Of a DNA stretch of 5,238 nt, positions 1-4,952 are shown in pieces. Location: contig JAUSMR010000132.1 of assembly GCA_030645955.1 (NCBI GenBank), forward strand, positions 1 through 5,238, written 5' to 3'. Numbering within the stretch: the first letter of the stretch is position 1; each line of letters opens with the position of its first letter. The notes beneath the pieces are model-generated. The model worked only from the letters and a program-made list of their open reading frames with translations, did no database searches and had not been told where the DNA came from. The translations under genes were made by a program, and so were the position numbers. The DNA is from Gallionella sp. (GTDB lineage: Bacteria > Pseudomonadota > Gammaproteobacteria > Burkholderiales > Gallionellaceae).

Positions 1-1
1 T

Positions 2-817
2 GAAAAAAACAAGGAAGCTGCGGGCAATAGCCTTCGCAAGGGGCTTGAGATCAAGCCCGACCTGCTCGAAGCGCAGCGTGCCTTGATCGTGCTCGATCTG
101 GATGGCAAGAAGTTCCAGGACGCCCTGACGATGGCGCGCACTGTGCAGAAGCAACGGTCTAAAGAGGCCGTGGGCTATGTGCTGGAAGGCGACATCAATG
201 TCTTTCAGAAAAACTGGGAAAGTGCCGCAGTGGCCTATCGTGTCGGGCTGAAGCAGATAAGTTCTTCGTCTGAGTTGGCGCTGAAGCTGCACTCTGTTTT
301 GCGGGCTTCTGGTAAAGGCGCGGAAGCAGACAAGTTTTCAGCCACCTGGCAAAAAGACAACCCAAAAGATGCAGCCTTCCTGTCCTATCTGGGCGACAGC
401 GCTATTGCACGCAAAGACTACAGTAATGCAGAAAAGAACTATGCGACGGTAGTCAAGCTACAGCCCAGTAACGCGGTCGCCTACAACAATCTGGCATGGG
501 TGAGCGCAAAACTTAACAAGGAGGAAGCTATTCCCTATGCCGAGAAGGCAAATACCTTGGCCCCAAATCAGCCGGCTTTCATGGACACCCTGGCTATGTT
601 GCTGTCTGACAAAGGCGACTATGCAAAGGCGACAGAGCTTCAAGTGAAAGCGCTAGGTCTGCAGCCGCAAAACCCCCTGTTCAAACTCAACCTGGCAAAA
701 ATTCATATCAAGGGCGGGAAAAAGGAGTTGGCCAGGAAAGAGCTGGATGAACTGAGCAAACTGGGTGACAAGTTTGCTGGGCAGGCTGAGGTTGCAAATC
801 TTTTGAAGAATTTATAG
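2..817 (+). CDS. prsT: XrtA/PEP-CTERM system TPR-repeat protein PrsT-like, C-terminal part (5' end outside window)
   Basis: The reading frame is open from the first bases of the window, so the gene starts upstream; the TTG at 83 is an internal Leu codon, not the start. The 271 visible residues are tandem tetratricopeptide repeats with typical helix signatures (YNNLAWVSAKLNKEEAIPYAEKA, then a DTLAMLLSDKGDYAKA unit, then NPLFKLNLAKIHIKGGKKELA). The end, a KELDELSKLGDKF segment followed by AEVANLLKNL, is what I recall for PrsT (PEP_TPR_lipo), a large TPR lipoprotein of exosortase/exopolysaccharide loci thought to act as an envelope scaffold. The lipobox would be in the missing N-terminus. It is lysine-rich and uses more A/T than the GC-rich prsT-like fragment at the other end of the window, so the two are diverged paralogs, not a recent duplication. 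The TAG stop is followed one base later by an enhancer-like motif for the next operon. No terminator is seen. Another large TPR protein is possible. Confidence 0.8.
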   Translation, partial: EKNKEAAGNSLRKGLEIKPDLLEAQRALIVLDLDGKKFQDALTMARTVQKQRSKEAVGYVLEGDINVFQKNWESAAVAYRVGLKQISSSSELALKLHSVLRASGKGAEADKFSATWQKDNPKDAAFLSYLGDSAIARKDYSNAEKNYATVVKLQPSNAVAYNNLAWVSAKLNKEEAIPYAEKANTLAPNQPAFMDTLAMLLSDKGDYAKATELQVKALGLQPQNPLFKLNLAKIHIKGGKKELARKELDELSKLGDKFAGQAEVANLLKNL

Positions 818-818
818 A

Positions 819-837
819 TATGTCGAATTTATTTACA
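819..837 (+). promoter_or_regulatory. Candidate upstream activating sequence for a sigma-54 enhancer-binding protein
   Basis: The motif TATGTCGAATTTATTTACA contains a 17-bp TGT-N11-ACA imperfect dyad (821-837). A 17/19 identical copy lies on the minus strand at 4916-4934 in front of the PEP-CTERM gene. In both places the first T of TGT is exactly 81 bp upstream of the first G of the -24 element, and the dyad centre is at about -98 from the predicted start site. Identical spacing and a conserved core argue for a bound regulator. PrsR of the PrsK/PrsR pair is the natural candidate, but that is inference. Confidence 0.7.
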
Positions 838-880
838 GCTAATGATCAATGTGGACCGTCACTAAAATAATAGCAATATG

Positions 881-893
881 AATCAAGAGCTTA
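881..893 (+). promoter_or_regulatory. Candidate IHF binding site
   Basis: AATCAAGAGCTTA matches the IHF consensus WATCAANNNNTTR at every specified position. It lies between the candidate enhancer (819-837) and the sigma-54 promoter (901-916), centred near -40. DNA bending by IHF between enhancer and promoter is common at sigma-54 promoters. The site is closer to the -24 element than is typical, so the role is tentative. Confidence 0.45.
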
Positions 894-900
894 ACGAGCG

Positions 901-916
901 CGGCACGAAATATGCT
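901..916 (+). promoter_or_regulatory. Sigma-54 (-24/-12) promoter of the HPr-rel-A operon
   Basis: CGGCACGAAATATGCT fits the sigma-54 consensus TGGCACG-N4-TTGCW with only the outermost T and one -12 element T replaced. The invariant GG (902-903) and GC (914-915) are separated by exactly 10 bp. The predicted start site is about 927, leaving a leader of about 30 nt that contains the ribosome binding site of the gene at 957. Such a promoter needs an AAA+ activator; the motif at 819-837 is the candidate binding site. Confidence 0.75.
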
Positions 917-944
917 GAGGCTACCGTAAGATTAGCGGCAACGT

Positions 945-950
945 GAGGGA
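945..950 (+). promoter_or_regulatory. Ribosome binding site for the gene at 957
   Basis: GAGGGA ends 6 nt before the ATG at 957. This supports the 957 frame over the overlapping arginine-rich frame that would start at the GTG at 943, inside this site. Confidence 0.6.
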
Positions 951-956
951 ACTGAT

Positions 957-1556
957 ATGGGCACTGAAAATGTTGAACCGACAGGGCAAGGGAAGCCGGA
1001 CACCCATTCATTTGCTGCAATTGCGCGTCGTCGTATTCTTCTCCAAGGCGTCGGCAAGGGCGCGGCAGTTTTGGCGGCGACTGTACCCATTCAGACTTTG
1101 GCTGGCCAGAGTGTGCTTACACCCGGTGGACTACATCAGTGCACCATCTCGGGCGCGCATTCAGGCGTGCACTCGACCACGACGACGACCACTGTCTGCG
1201 GCGGCTATAGCATCGCTCATTGGGCTGCAGGCAACGCCAACGGCAACGGCCCTCCGTCGAATCCTTGGCCTACCCTTCCTTCGCCCTGGACTCACACTAC
1301 ATCTACAAACCTTGTTTTAATCTCGAGCAGTCTGACGGGTGCCTTGATTAGGGTGATGCGCTTGTCCCCGACTTCGCCTGAAGCTCACTGGATCTGCGCA
1401 TGGTTGAACGCCCTATGGGAGGAGCAGCACCTGGGGTCACTCCATTTTCCCTACACCGGGACGCAAGTGCTTGCCTACTACAACTTGGGCTCGGGCAACC
1501 CAACCTACGTCGATGCGCTTGCGTTCTTCACGACCTATATGGAAGGAATCGCGTAA
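957..1556 (+). CDS. Small exported protein with Tat-like leader, first gene of an HPr-rel-A operon; function unknown
   Basis: A 199-aa protein that I cannot assign to a characterised family. Visible order: a polar N-terminus; a twin-arginine-type signal at 24-49 (RRRILL, then a weakly hydrophobic Gly/Ala-rich stretch, possible cleavage after TLA at 49); a segment at 62-83 bounded by two cysteines (C62 and C81) and rich in Ser, Thr, Gly and His, including six threonines at 74-79 and ending CGGY; a Pro/Trp/Asn-rich stretch (98-111); a third cysteine in HWICAWLNALW (144-154); and a C-terminus with FPYTG and an aromatic ending. Small Tat-leader proteins with a Cys...CGG-aromatic segment and an LNA motif recur, as I recall, beside PqqD/HprK-related gene sets. 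It is the promoter-proximal gene, 64 bp before the PqqD-like gene, so it is a candidate substrate of the downstream enzymes. That role is inference. No catalytic motif or C-terminal sorting signal is seen. Confidence 0.75.
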   Translation: MGTENVEPTGQGKPDTHSFAAIARRRILLQGVGKGAAVLAATVPIQTLAGQSVLTPGGLHQCTISGAHSGVHSTTTTTTVCGGYSIAHWAAGNANGNGPPSNPWPTLPSPWTHTTSTNLVLISSSLTGALIRVMRLSPTSPEAHWICAWLNALWEEQHLGSLHFPYTGTQVLAYYNLGSGNPTYVDALAFFTTYMEGIA

Positions 1557-1620
1557 TTTCCATGGTTGTTCAGGCGGAATGCGATTTTTCATGGTTTTCC
1601 TTACCGATAGTCCCTGAGTC

Positions 1621-1899
1621 GTGGCCTGGCATCTGAATCCGCTCGCTTCGTTGCACTGGCGCTGCTGGAACAACGAGTGGGCCGTGTTCGATGTTGGGTC
1701 TGGACAAACCCATCAGATGGACACGCTGACTGCAGTCACCCTCATGATGGTTGTGTCCACTCCTGTTTATCTCCCTGAGCTAGTGTCGCGGGTGGCTGAG
1801 GAGTTGCTGATTCCCGTCGATCAGGACATGTCCGCAGCCTTGAGTGGCGTACTGGAACGGCTGGTGGCGGCAGGCTTGATTCAGACAGCCATTTCATGA
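1621..1899 (+). CDS. HPr-rel-A system PqqD family peptide chaperone
   Basis: This 92-aa protein has the size and layout of PqqD-like winged-helix proteins (RiPP recognition elements), which bind leader peptides and hand them to modifying enzymes. Visible: an N-terminal beta part (AWHLNP, LHWRCWNNEWAVFD), the GQTHQMDTLTAVTL segment (28-41) typical of PqqD_rel_X proteins (usually TH.LD.l.A), a helix with LPELVSRVAEEL (51-62), and a C-terminal helix-strand, LERLVAAGLIQ (78-88). The start is GTG at 1621: the frame has a stop at 1615-1617, so it cannot extend upstream, and VAWHLNP matches the expected N-terminus. The Shine-Dalgarno is weak. The stop overlaps the kinase start by 4 bp (ATGA), which implies coupled translation. 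It would act in the cytoplasm. Its peptide partner is unknown; the upstream 199-aa protein is the nearest candidate. Confidence 0.85.
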   Translation: MAWHLNPLASLHWRCWNNEWAVFDVGSGQTHQMDTLTAVTLMMVVSTPVYLPELVSRVAEELLIPVDQDMSAALSGVLERLVAAGLIQTAIS

Positions 1900-2813
1900 T
1901 TCTTTCTGATTTGCGTGCCCTTGAACTAGACAGTCGACTTCGTGGTGAGGGTCTGGTCATTCGCACCGGTCCATTCAGTTTCAGAATCATCTCAGAGATC
2001 GGGTCCGTTGTTGATGGTCTAAGGCTGCTTTATGCCGACTACCCACTCGTTGACAATCAGGGGTTTGTCGACTTCACCGTGACTCTGGCCCCAAGCGGCG
2101 GATTACGCAGATGGTGGCGACCGCAGGTTAAATTCATTTATGACGGAGCGCATCCATTTGCCGCTTTGCCCATTGACCATGCATTTCCCTTACTTGAATG
2201 GGCGATGAACTGGTGTATTTCGACCCAGGCGCACCATTACCTGACCCTGCACGCTGCCGTCATTGAGCGAGAGGGCTGTGCCGTCATCATGCCGGCGCCA
2301 CCGGGCTCGGGGAAAAGTACGTTGTGCGCAGGCCTCGTCAATCGAGGCTGGCGATTGCTGTCGGATGAACTGACATTGATTTCACTCGAAGACGGCTTGA
2401 TTGCGCCATTGGGTCGGCCCATCAGCTTGAAAAATCAGTCACTTGAGGTGATCAGGAAGTTTGTTCCGGGCGCAGTGTTGAATCAGGTGACCCATGACAC
2501 CTCCAAAGGTTCTGTCAGCCACATGAAGGCGCCTGCCGCGCATGTGAAGCGCATCGAGGATCGGGCCCGACCCAGATGGGTGATATTCCCGAAATATGTT
2601 CCCGATACACGGGCAGAACTCACGCCTCGGTCCAAGGCCAACAGCATGCTGGAACTGGGCCGTAACTCGTTCAACTACACCGTGCTCGGACTGACCGGCT
2701 TTGAATTGCTCGCTGATGTTATTGCGGCAAGCGATTGCTATGACTTCAGGTACAGCCAGCTGGATGAAGCCGTGTCCGTGTTCGACCGGCTTGCCGAGAG
2801 GGAGAAGATTTGA
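1896..2813 (+). CDS. HprK-related kinase A (HPr-rel-A system)
   Basis: A 305-aa protein with the C-terminal fold signature of HPr kinase/phosphorylase. H119 in LTLHAAVIE corresponds to the conserved His before the P-loop. A Walker A motif APPGSGKST (134-142, K140) follows, then LLSDELTLI (154-162), where D157-E158 replace the acidic pair of HprK. The N-terminal 110 residues do not look like the HprK sensor domain. In true HprK the target is Ser46 of HPr; no HPr gene is present here. Better parallels are HprK-like kinases in RiPP clusters, such as the one in the paeninodin lasso-peptide cluster that phosphorylates the precursor. The start is ATG at 1896, overlapping the PqqD stop (ATGA). Its own stop overlaps the next start. 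Predicted role: ATP-dependent phosphorylation of a Ser/Thr on a peptide or small protein presented by the PqqD-like partner; the substrate is inferred. Confidence 0.88.
   Translation: MILSDLRALELDSRLRGEGLVIRTGPFSFRIISEIGSVVDGLRLLYADYPLVDNQGFVDFTVTLAPSGGLRRWWRPQVKFIYDGAHPFAALPIDHAFPLLEWAMNWCISTQAHHYLTLHAAVIEREGCAVIMPAPPGSGKSTLCAGLVNRGWRLLSDELTLISLEDGLIAPLGRPISLKNQSLEVIRKFVPGAVLNQVTHDTSKGSVSHMKAPAAHVKRIEDRARPRWVIFPKYVPDTRAELTPRSKANSMLELGRNSFNYTVLGLTGFELLADVIAASDCYDFRYSQLDEAVSVFDRLAEREKI
2800..2804 (+). promoter_or_regulatory. Ribosome binding site supporting a TTG start at 2810
   Basis: GGGAG lies 5 nt before TTG 2810-2812. The TTG overlaps the kinase stop codon (TTGA), so the start is set both by this site inside the end of the kinase gene and by likely translational coupling. 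Confidence 0.5.
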
Positions 2814-3907
2814 AGCCAGATCTACTTTCGGGCGTCTGGGCGCAATCAGCCCAAAGACCCGAACTGACGAATTCAGACTGGGAAATACTTCTGGGGCAGG
2901 CCAGGCAAGCACGATTGCTGGGGCGTCTCGCACAGCATCATGCTGCGCACGATTGGTTGTCAGCGGTTCCTGCGAAACCGCGGCAGTACCTCGACGGGGC
3001 GCTGCGACTGGTTGACCGCCAACACCATGAGGTGCAGTGGGAGGTGGACTGCATCAGGCGCGCACTGAAGCAAGTGGGCACTCCCATTGTCATGCTCAAA
3101 GGCGCGGCTTATTTCGTGGCTGGCCTGCCGCCGCGGCATGGCCGGCTTTTTTCGGACATAGACATCATGGTCAAGCGCGAGCGCCTGCCAGAAGTCGAGG
3201 GCGCGTTGTTTCGGGCCGGCTGGATCAGTGAGGAGCGCGATGCCTACAACGAGCATTACTACCGCGAATGGATGCACGAGATCCCGCCCTTGAAGCATGT
3301 ACAGCGCGGCACGGTGATCGATGTTCATCACACCATCACGCCCCCGACCTCGCGCTTCAAGGTTGATGGTGCCAAGCTTTTTGAGCGCATCGAGGCCATA
3401 GACGGCACCGGTGACCTGTTCGTCTTGGCGCCCGAAGACATGGTGCTGCACAGCGCCGTGCACCTATTTCAGGAAGGGGAGTTCGACCACGGCTTGCGTG
3501 ACCTGCTCGACCTCAAGGACTTGCTGGAGCATTTTTCGCTGCAAACGGAGTTCTGGCCGCGGCTGTTCGATCGCGCGCACGAACTGGGCTTGAAAATCCC
3601 CTTGTTCCATGCTTTGTTTCACATTCGACGCTTGTTTGGGGTCGTGGCGCCAGCCGAATGGATGGGGCGGGTGGGCCGGTTCAGACCCTCTGCACCTGCC
3701 AGAATCATGATGGCCTGGCTGCTCGGCTTGGCCCTCCGGCCCGATCACCCCAGTTGCGACACCCGATGGACGGACCTGGCCCGCTGGCTGCTGTATGTGC
3801 GTTCGCACGCTTTGCGCATGCCTTTGCATCAAGTCGTGCCCCATCTCGCAAGGAAGGCCTGGTTGCGGCGGTTTCCGAAGAAAAATGAAGTTGGAGATGC
3901 TATCTAA
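2810..3907 (+). CDS. Nucleotidyltransferase family protein (NTP_transf_5 type)
   Basis: A 365-aa protein with nucleotidyltransferase-fold motifs. LKGAA is at 96-100, and FSDIDIMV at 114-121 carries the two metal-binding aspartates D116 and D118. A likely third acidic residue is D171 in VIDVHHTI (169-176). A helical part follows with LAPEDMVLHSAVHLF (206-220) and LRDLLDLKDLL (229-239), usual for the uncharacterised PF14907-type family. The C-terminal 100 residues are basic and helical (two RR pairs, RRFPKK near the end) and have no clear motif. Family members transfer NMP groups in principle; homologs sit beside HprK-like kinases in some lasso-peptide clusters, where they are thought to act on the phosphorylated product. 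The start is a TTG overlapping the kinase stop by 4 bp. It is the last gene of the operon, and no terminator is visible before the convergent gene 19 bp away. The substrate is unknown. Confidence 0.82.
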   Translation: MKPDLLSGVWAQSAQRPELTNSDWEILLGQARQARLLGRLAQHHAAHDWLSAVPAKPRQYLDGALRLVDRQHHEVQWEVDCIRRALKQVGTPIVMLKGAAYFVAGLPPRHGRLFSDIDIMVKRERLPEVEGALFRAGWISEERDAYNEHYYREWMHEIPPLKHVQRGTVIDVHHTITPPTSRFKVDGAKLFERIEAIDGTGDLFVLAPEDMVLHSAVHLFQEGEFDHGLRDLLDLKDLLEHFSLQTEFWPRLFDRAHELGLKIPLFHALFHIRRLFGVVAPAEWMGRVGRFRPSAPARIMMAWLLGLALRPDHPSCDTRWTDLARWLLYVRSHALRMPLHQVVPHLARKAWLRRFPKKNEVGDAI

Positions 3908-3926
3908 TTTGTAACCGGTTGTGAGA

Positions 3927-4763
3927 TCAGGCGGCTTTCTGGGTCCGGTGACGCGCGACTAGCAAGCCAACCAAGCCAAGGCCGAGCAGGGCAATTGAGC
4001 CGGGTTCGGGGACATTCGTTTGGGCCTGCGCGGTAACAGATGCAAGTTTGAAGTAGTCATTGCCAGCATCAAATCCCGTACCTCCAAACGCGCCGTTGTA
4101 TGCGCTGATCAGCCAGTAGCTTGAATACAGCGTTGAGGAAACGGCCACATTGGTGTTATCAGCTTTATTACCATAATTACCTACCGACTGCCAGCCGGTG
4201 GTAAGCAGTGTCGAGGACGCTGTTCCATCTAAAGTCTTGCCAAGAATCGTACTGCTACCGGTAGCACTGCCGGTGTACGCCAAGATCGAAAAGTCCGAAT
4301 CTTGATTTCCGCTAAGTCCGGAAACCGTGTGGCTGGTGCCAGACCACCCAATGCCCACATTTGTGAGGCTAACTGCGTCAGTAAAGTGCAGCAGGATGGC
4401 ATCAGTCCCATAGCGGTTGTCGGTGGCATGAGGGCCCGTCGTACTGGCACTTTCGGAGCTGTTAACAGCACCTAGTCCGCCGCTCCAGTTGTAAAGTGCT
4501 GCTGCTGCAAAGGTAATTCCTGATGACGAAGTCGCTCCATTTGACGTGGAAAAAGCTTTGGCGTCCAGCGTCACGCCTGCCAACGTGCCGCAACCGAGTG
4601 TATTTCCCACAGCCAGGCCGGACGACGCAGTGCTCGCGCAAGTCCCGGTTCCGGGGCCACCCGAATAGGTCCAAGTTGATGCCGCCAACACCGACGATCC
4701 CAGTGTTACCAATACCGTAGCAGTCAGCAATTGAGCGATGCATTTGGAACTGATAGTTTTCAT
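3927..4763 (-). CDS. PEP-CTERM exosortase-dependent surface protein, XDP1-like
   Basis: A 278-aa secreted protein. Residues 1-27 form a Sec signal peptide (K2, K7, hydrophobic LLTATVLVTL, cleavage after VLA). The mature part is rich in Ser, Thr, Gly and Asn, with a cysteine pair (C42, C58) likely to form a disulfide. Motifs I associate with the XDP1 family are HATDNRYGTDAILLHF (112-127), DSDFSILAYTG (155-165), SSYWLISAYN (214-223) and GNDYFKL (234-240). The end is a full PEP-CTERM sorting signal: VPEP at 251-254, a hydrophobic segment, then RHR (271-273). Exosortase A should cleave at this signal and process the protein at the envelope or into the exopolysaccharide matrix; exosortase is not in the window. 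I chose ATG at 4763 because it gives a clean signal peptide and has GAGGG 8 nt upstream; the in-frame GTG at 4802 adds 13 residues and lies in a hairpin. It has its own sigma-54 promoter with an upstream motif. Confidence 0.88.
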   Translation of the reverse strand: MKTISSKCIAQLLTATVLVTLGSSVLAASTWTYSGGPGTGTCASTASSGLAVGNTLGCGTLAGVTLDAKAFSTSNGATSSSGITFAAAALYNWSGGLGAVNSSESASTTGPHATDNRYGTDAILLHFTDAVSLTNVGIGWSGTSHTVSGLSGNQDSDFSILAYTGSATGSSTILGKTLDGTASSTLLTTGWQSVGNYGNKADNTNVAVSSTLYSSYWLISAYNGAFGGTGFDAGNDYFKLASVTAQAQTNVPEPGSIALLGLGLVGLLVARHRTQKAA

Positions 4764-4771
4764 GATTATTG

Positions 4772-4776
4772 CCCTC
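4772..4776 (-). promoter_or_regulatory. Ribosome binding site fixing the start at 4763
   Basis: On the minus strand GAGGG is followed by 8 nt and then ATG at 4763. It decides against the longer reading from the GTG at 4802. Confidence 0.6.
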
Positions 4777-4785
4777 GTGACTAGG

Positions 4786-4803
4786 TGTGTTCTGCGGAAC
4801 ACA
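4786..4803 (-). repeat. Perfect inverted repeat (7-bp arms, 4-nt loop) in the leader of the PEP-CTERM gene
   Basis: On the plus strand it reads TGTGTTC TGCG GAACACA. It lies downstream of the predicted sigma-54 start site (about 4826) and upstream of the ribosome binding site, so it would form a hairpin in the mRNA leader or a DNA operator. A further GCAGAACA at 4816-4823 (plus) is an inverted copy of TGTTCTGC at 4788-4795, giving an alternative 8-bp stem with a 20-nt loop that uses the same strand. There is no U-tract, so it is not an intrinsic terminator. Confidence 0.55.
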
Positions 4804-4836
4804 TCGACTATCAGTGCAGAACATCTAAACTAAAGA

Positions 4837-4852
4837 AGCGAGATCCATGCCA
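4837..4852 (-). promoter_or_regulatory. Sigma-54 (-24/-12) promoter of the PEP-CTERM protein gene
   Basis: The minus strand reads TTGGCATGGATCTCGCT with the last base at 4837 (the first T is at 4853). The invariant GG (4851-4850) and GC (4839-4838) are separated by exactly 10 bp, and TTGGCA with CGCT fits the sigma-54 consensus with few differences. The predicted start site is near 4826, about 63 nt before the ATG at 4763. PEP-CTERM genes are known to be sigma-54 dependent in several betaproteobacteria through PrsK/PrsR, which agrees with this call. Confidence 0.75.
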
Positions 4853-4871
4853 AATAAAATTTATACATATG

Positions 4872-4884
4872 TTTCAATGAGTTA
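4872..4884 (+). promoter_or_regulatory. Candidate IHF-like site in the PEP-CTERM promoter
   Basis: The plus strand reads TTTCAATGAGTTA, one mismatch from the IHF consensus WATCAANNNNTTR (the second position). It is centred near -52 between the enhancer-like motif and the sigma-54 promoter, in the opposite orientation to the site at 881-893. It sits inside a TGT-N11-ACA dyad (4870-4886), itself flanked by ATATGT/ACATAT, so it could instead be a second, poorer activator site. Confidence 0.3.
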
Positions 4885-4915
4885 CATATATTCTTGCGGA
4901 CATCATGATTCATGG

Positions 4916-4934
4916 TGTAAAGAAAATCGACATA
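4916..4934 (-). promoter_or_regulatory. Candidate upstream activating sequence, copy 2
   Basis: The minus strand reads TATGTCGATTTTCTTTACA, 17/19 identical to the motif at 819-837. The TGT-N11-ACA dyad spans 4932 to 4916, centred at 4924, about 98 bp upstream of the predicted start site and 81 bp (TGT to GG) from the -24 element, exactly as in copy 1. It begins 18 bp after the stop of the prsT-like gene at 4953, so here too it directly follows a prsT end. Confidence 0.7.
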
Positions 4935-4952
4935 CTTCGCCAGTTTGTATCG

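Noticed and set aside
943..1320. 125-aa plus-strand frame starting at GTG 943
   Set aside because: It overlaps the 957 gene in another frame, is arginine-rich with no domain, and its start lies inside the ribosome binding site of the 957 gene. It is a shadow frame.
1562..1636. 24-codon micro-ORF (MVVQAECDFSWF...) just upstream of and overlapping the PqqD-like start, a possible RiPP precursor
   Set aside because: The nearest GGAAGGA is about 14 nt away, the composition is not precursor-like, and the last 16 bases overlap the PqqD gene. It is too short to support without conservation evidence.
2439..2933. 164-aa minus-strand frame
   Set aside because: It is antisense to the kinase and nucleotidyltransferase, which have clear motifs, and shows no recognisable domain. 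The minus frame at 2960-3463 is rejected for the same reason.
3913..3920. AACCGGTT palindrome as a terminator
   Set aside because: It is only an 8-bp palindrome with no loop and no T-tract; it cannot form a terminator hairpin.
4764..4802. N-terminal extension of the PEP-CTERM protein from GTG 4802
   Set aside because: It adds 13 residues (MFRRTHLVTRAII) before a good signal peptide, has no ribosome binding site and sits in an inverted repeat; ATG 4763 is better.
4462..4824. 120-aa and 80-aa minus frames overlapping the PEP-CTERM gene
   Set aside because: They are out of frame with the XDP1-like protein, which has a signal peptide, family motifs and a sorting signal. They are shadow frames.
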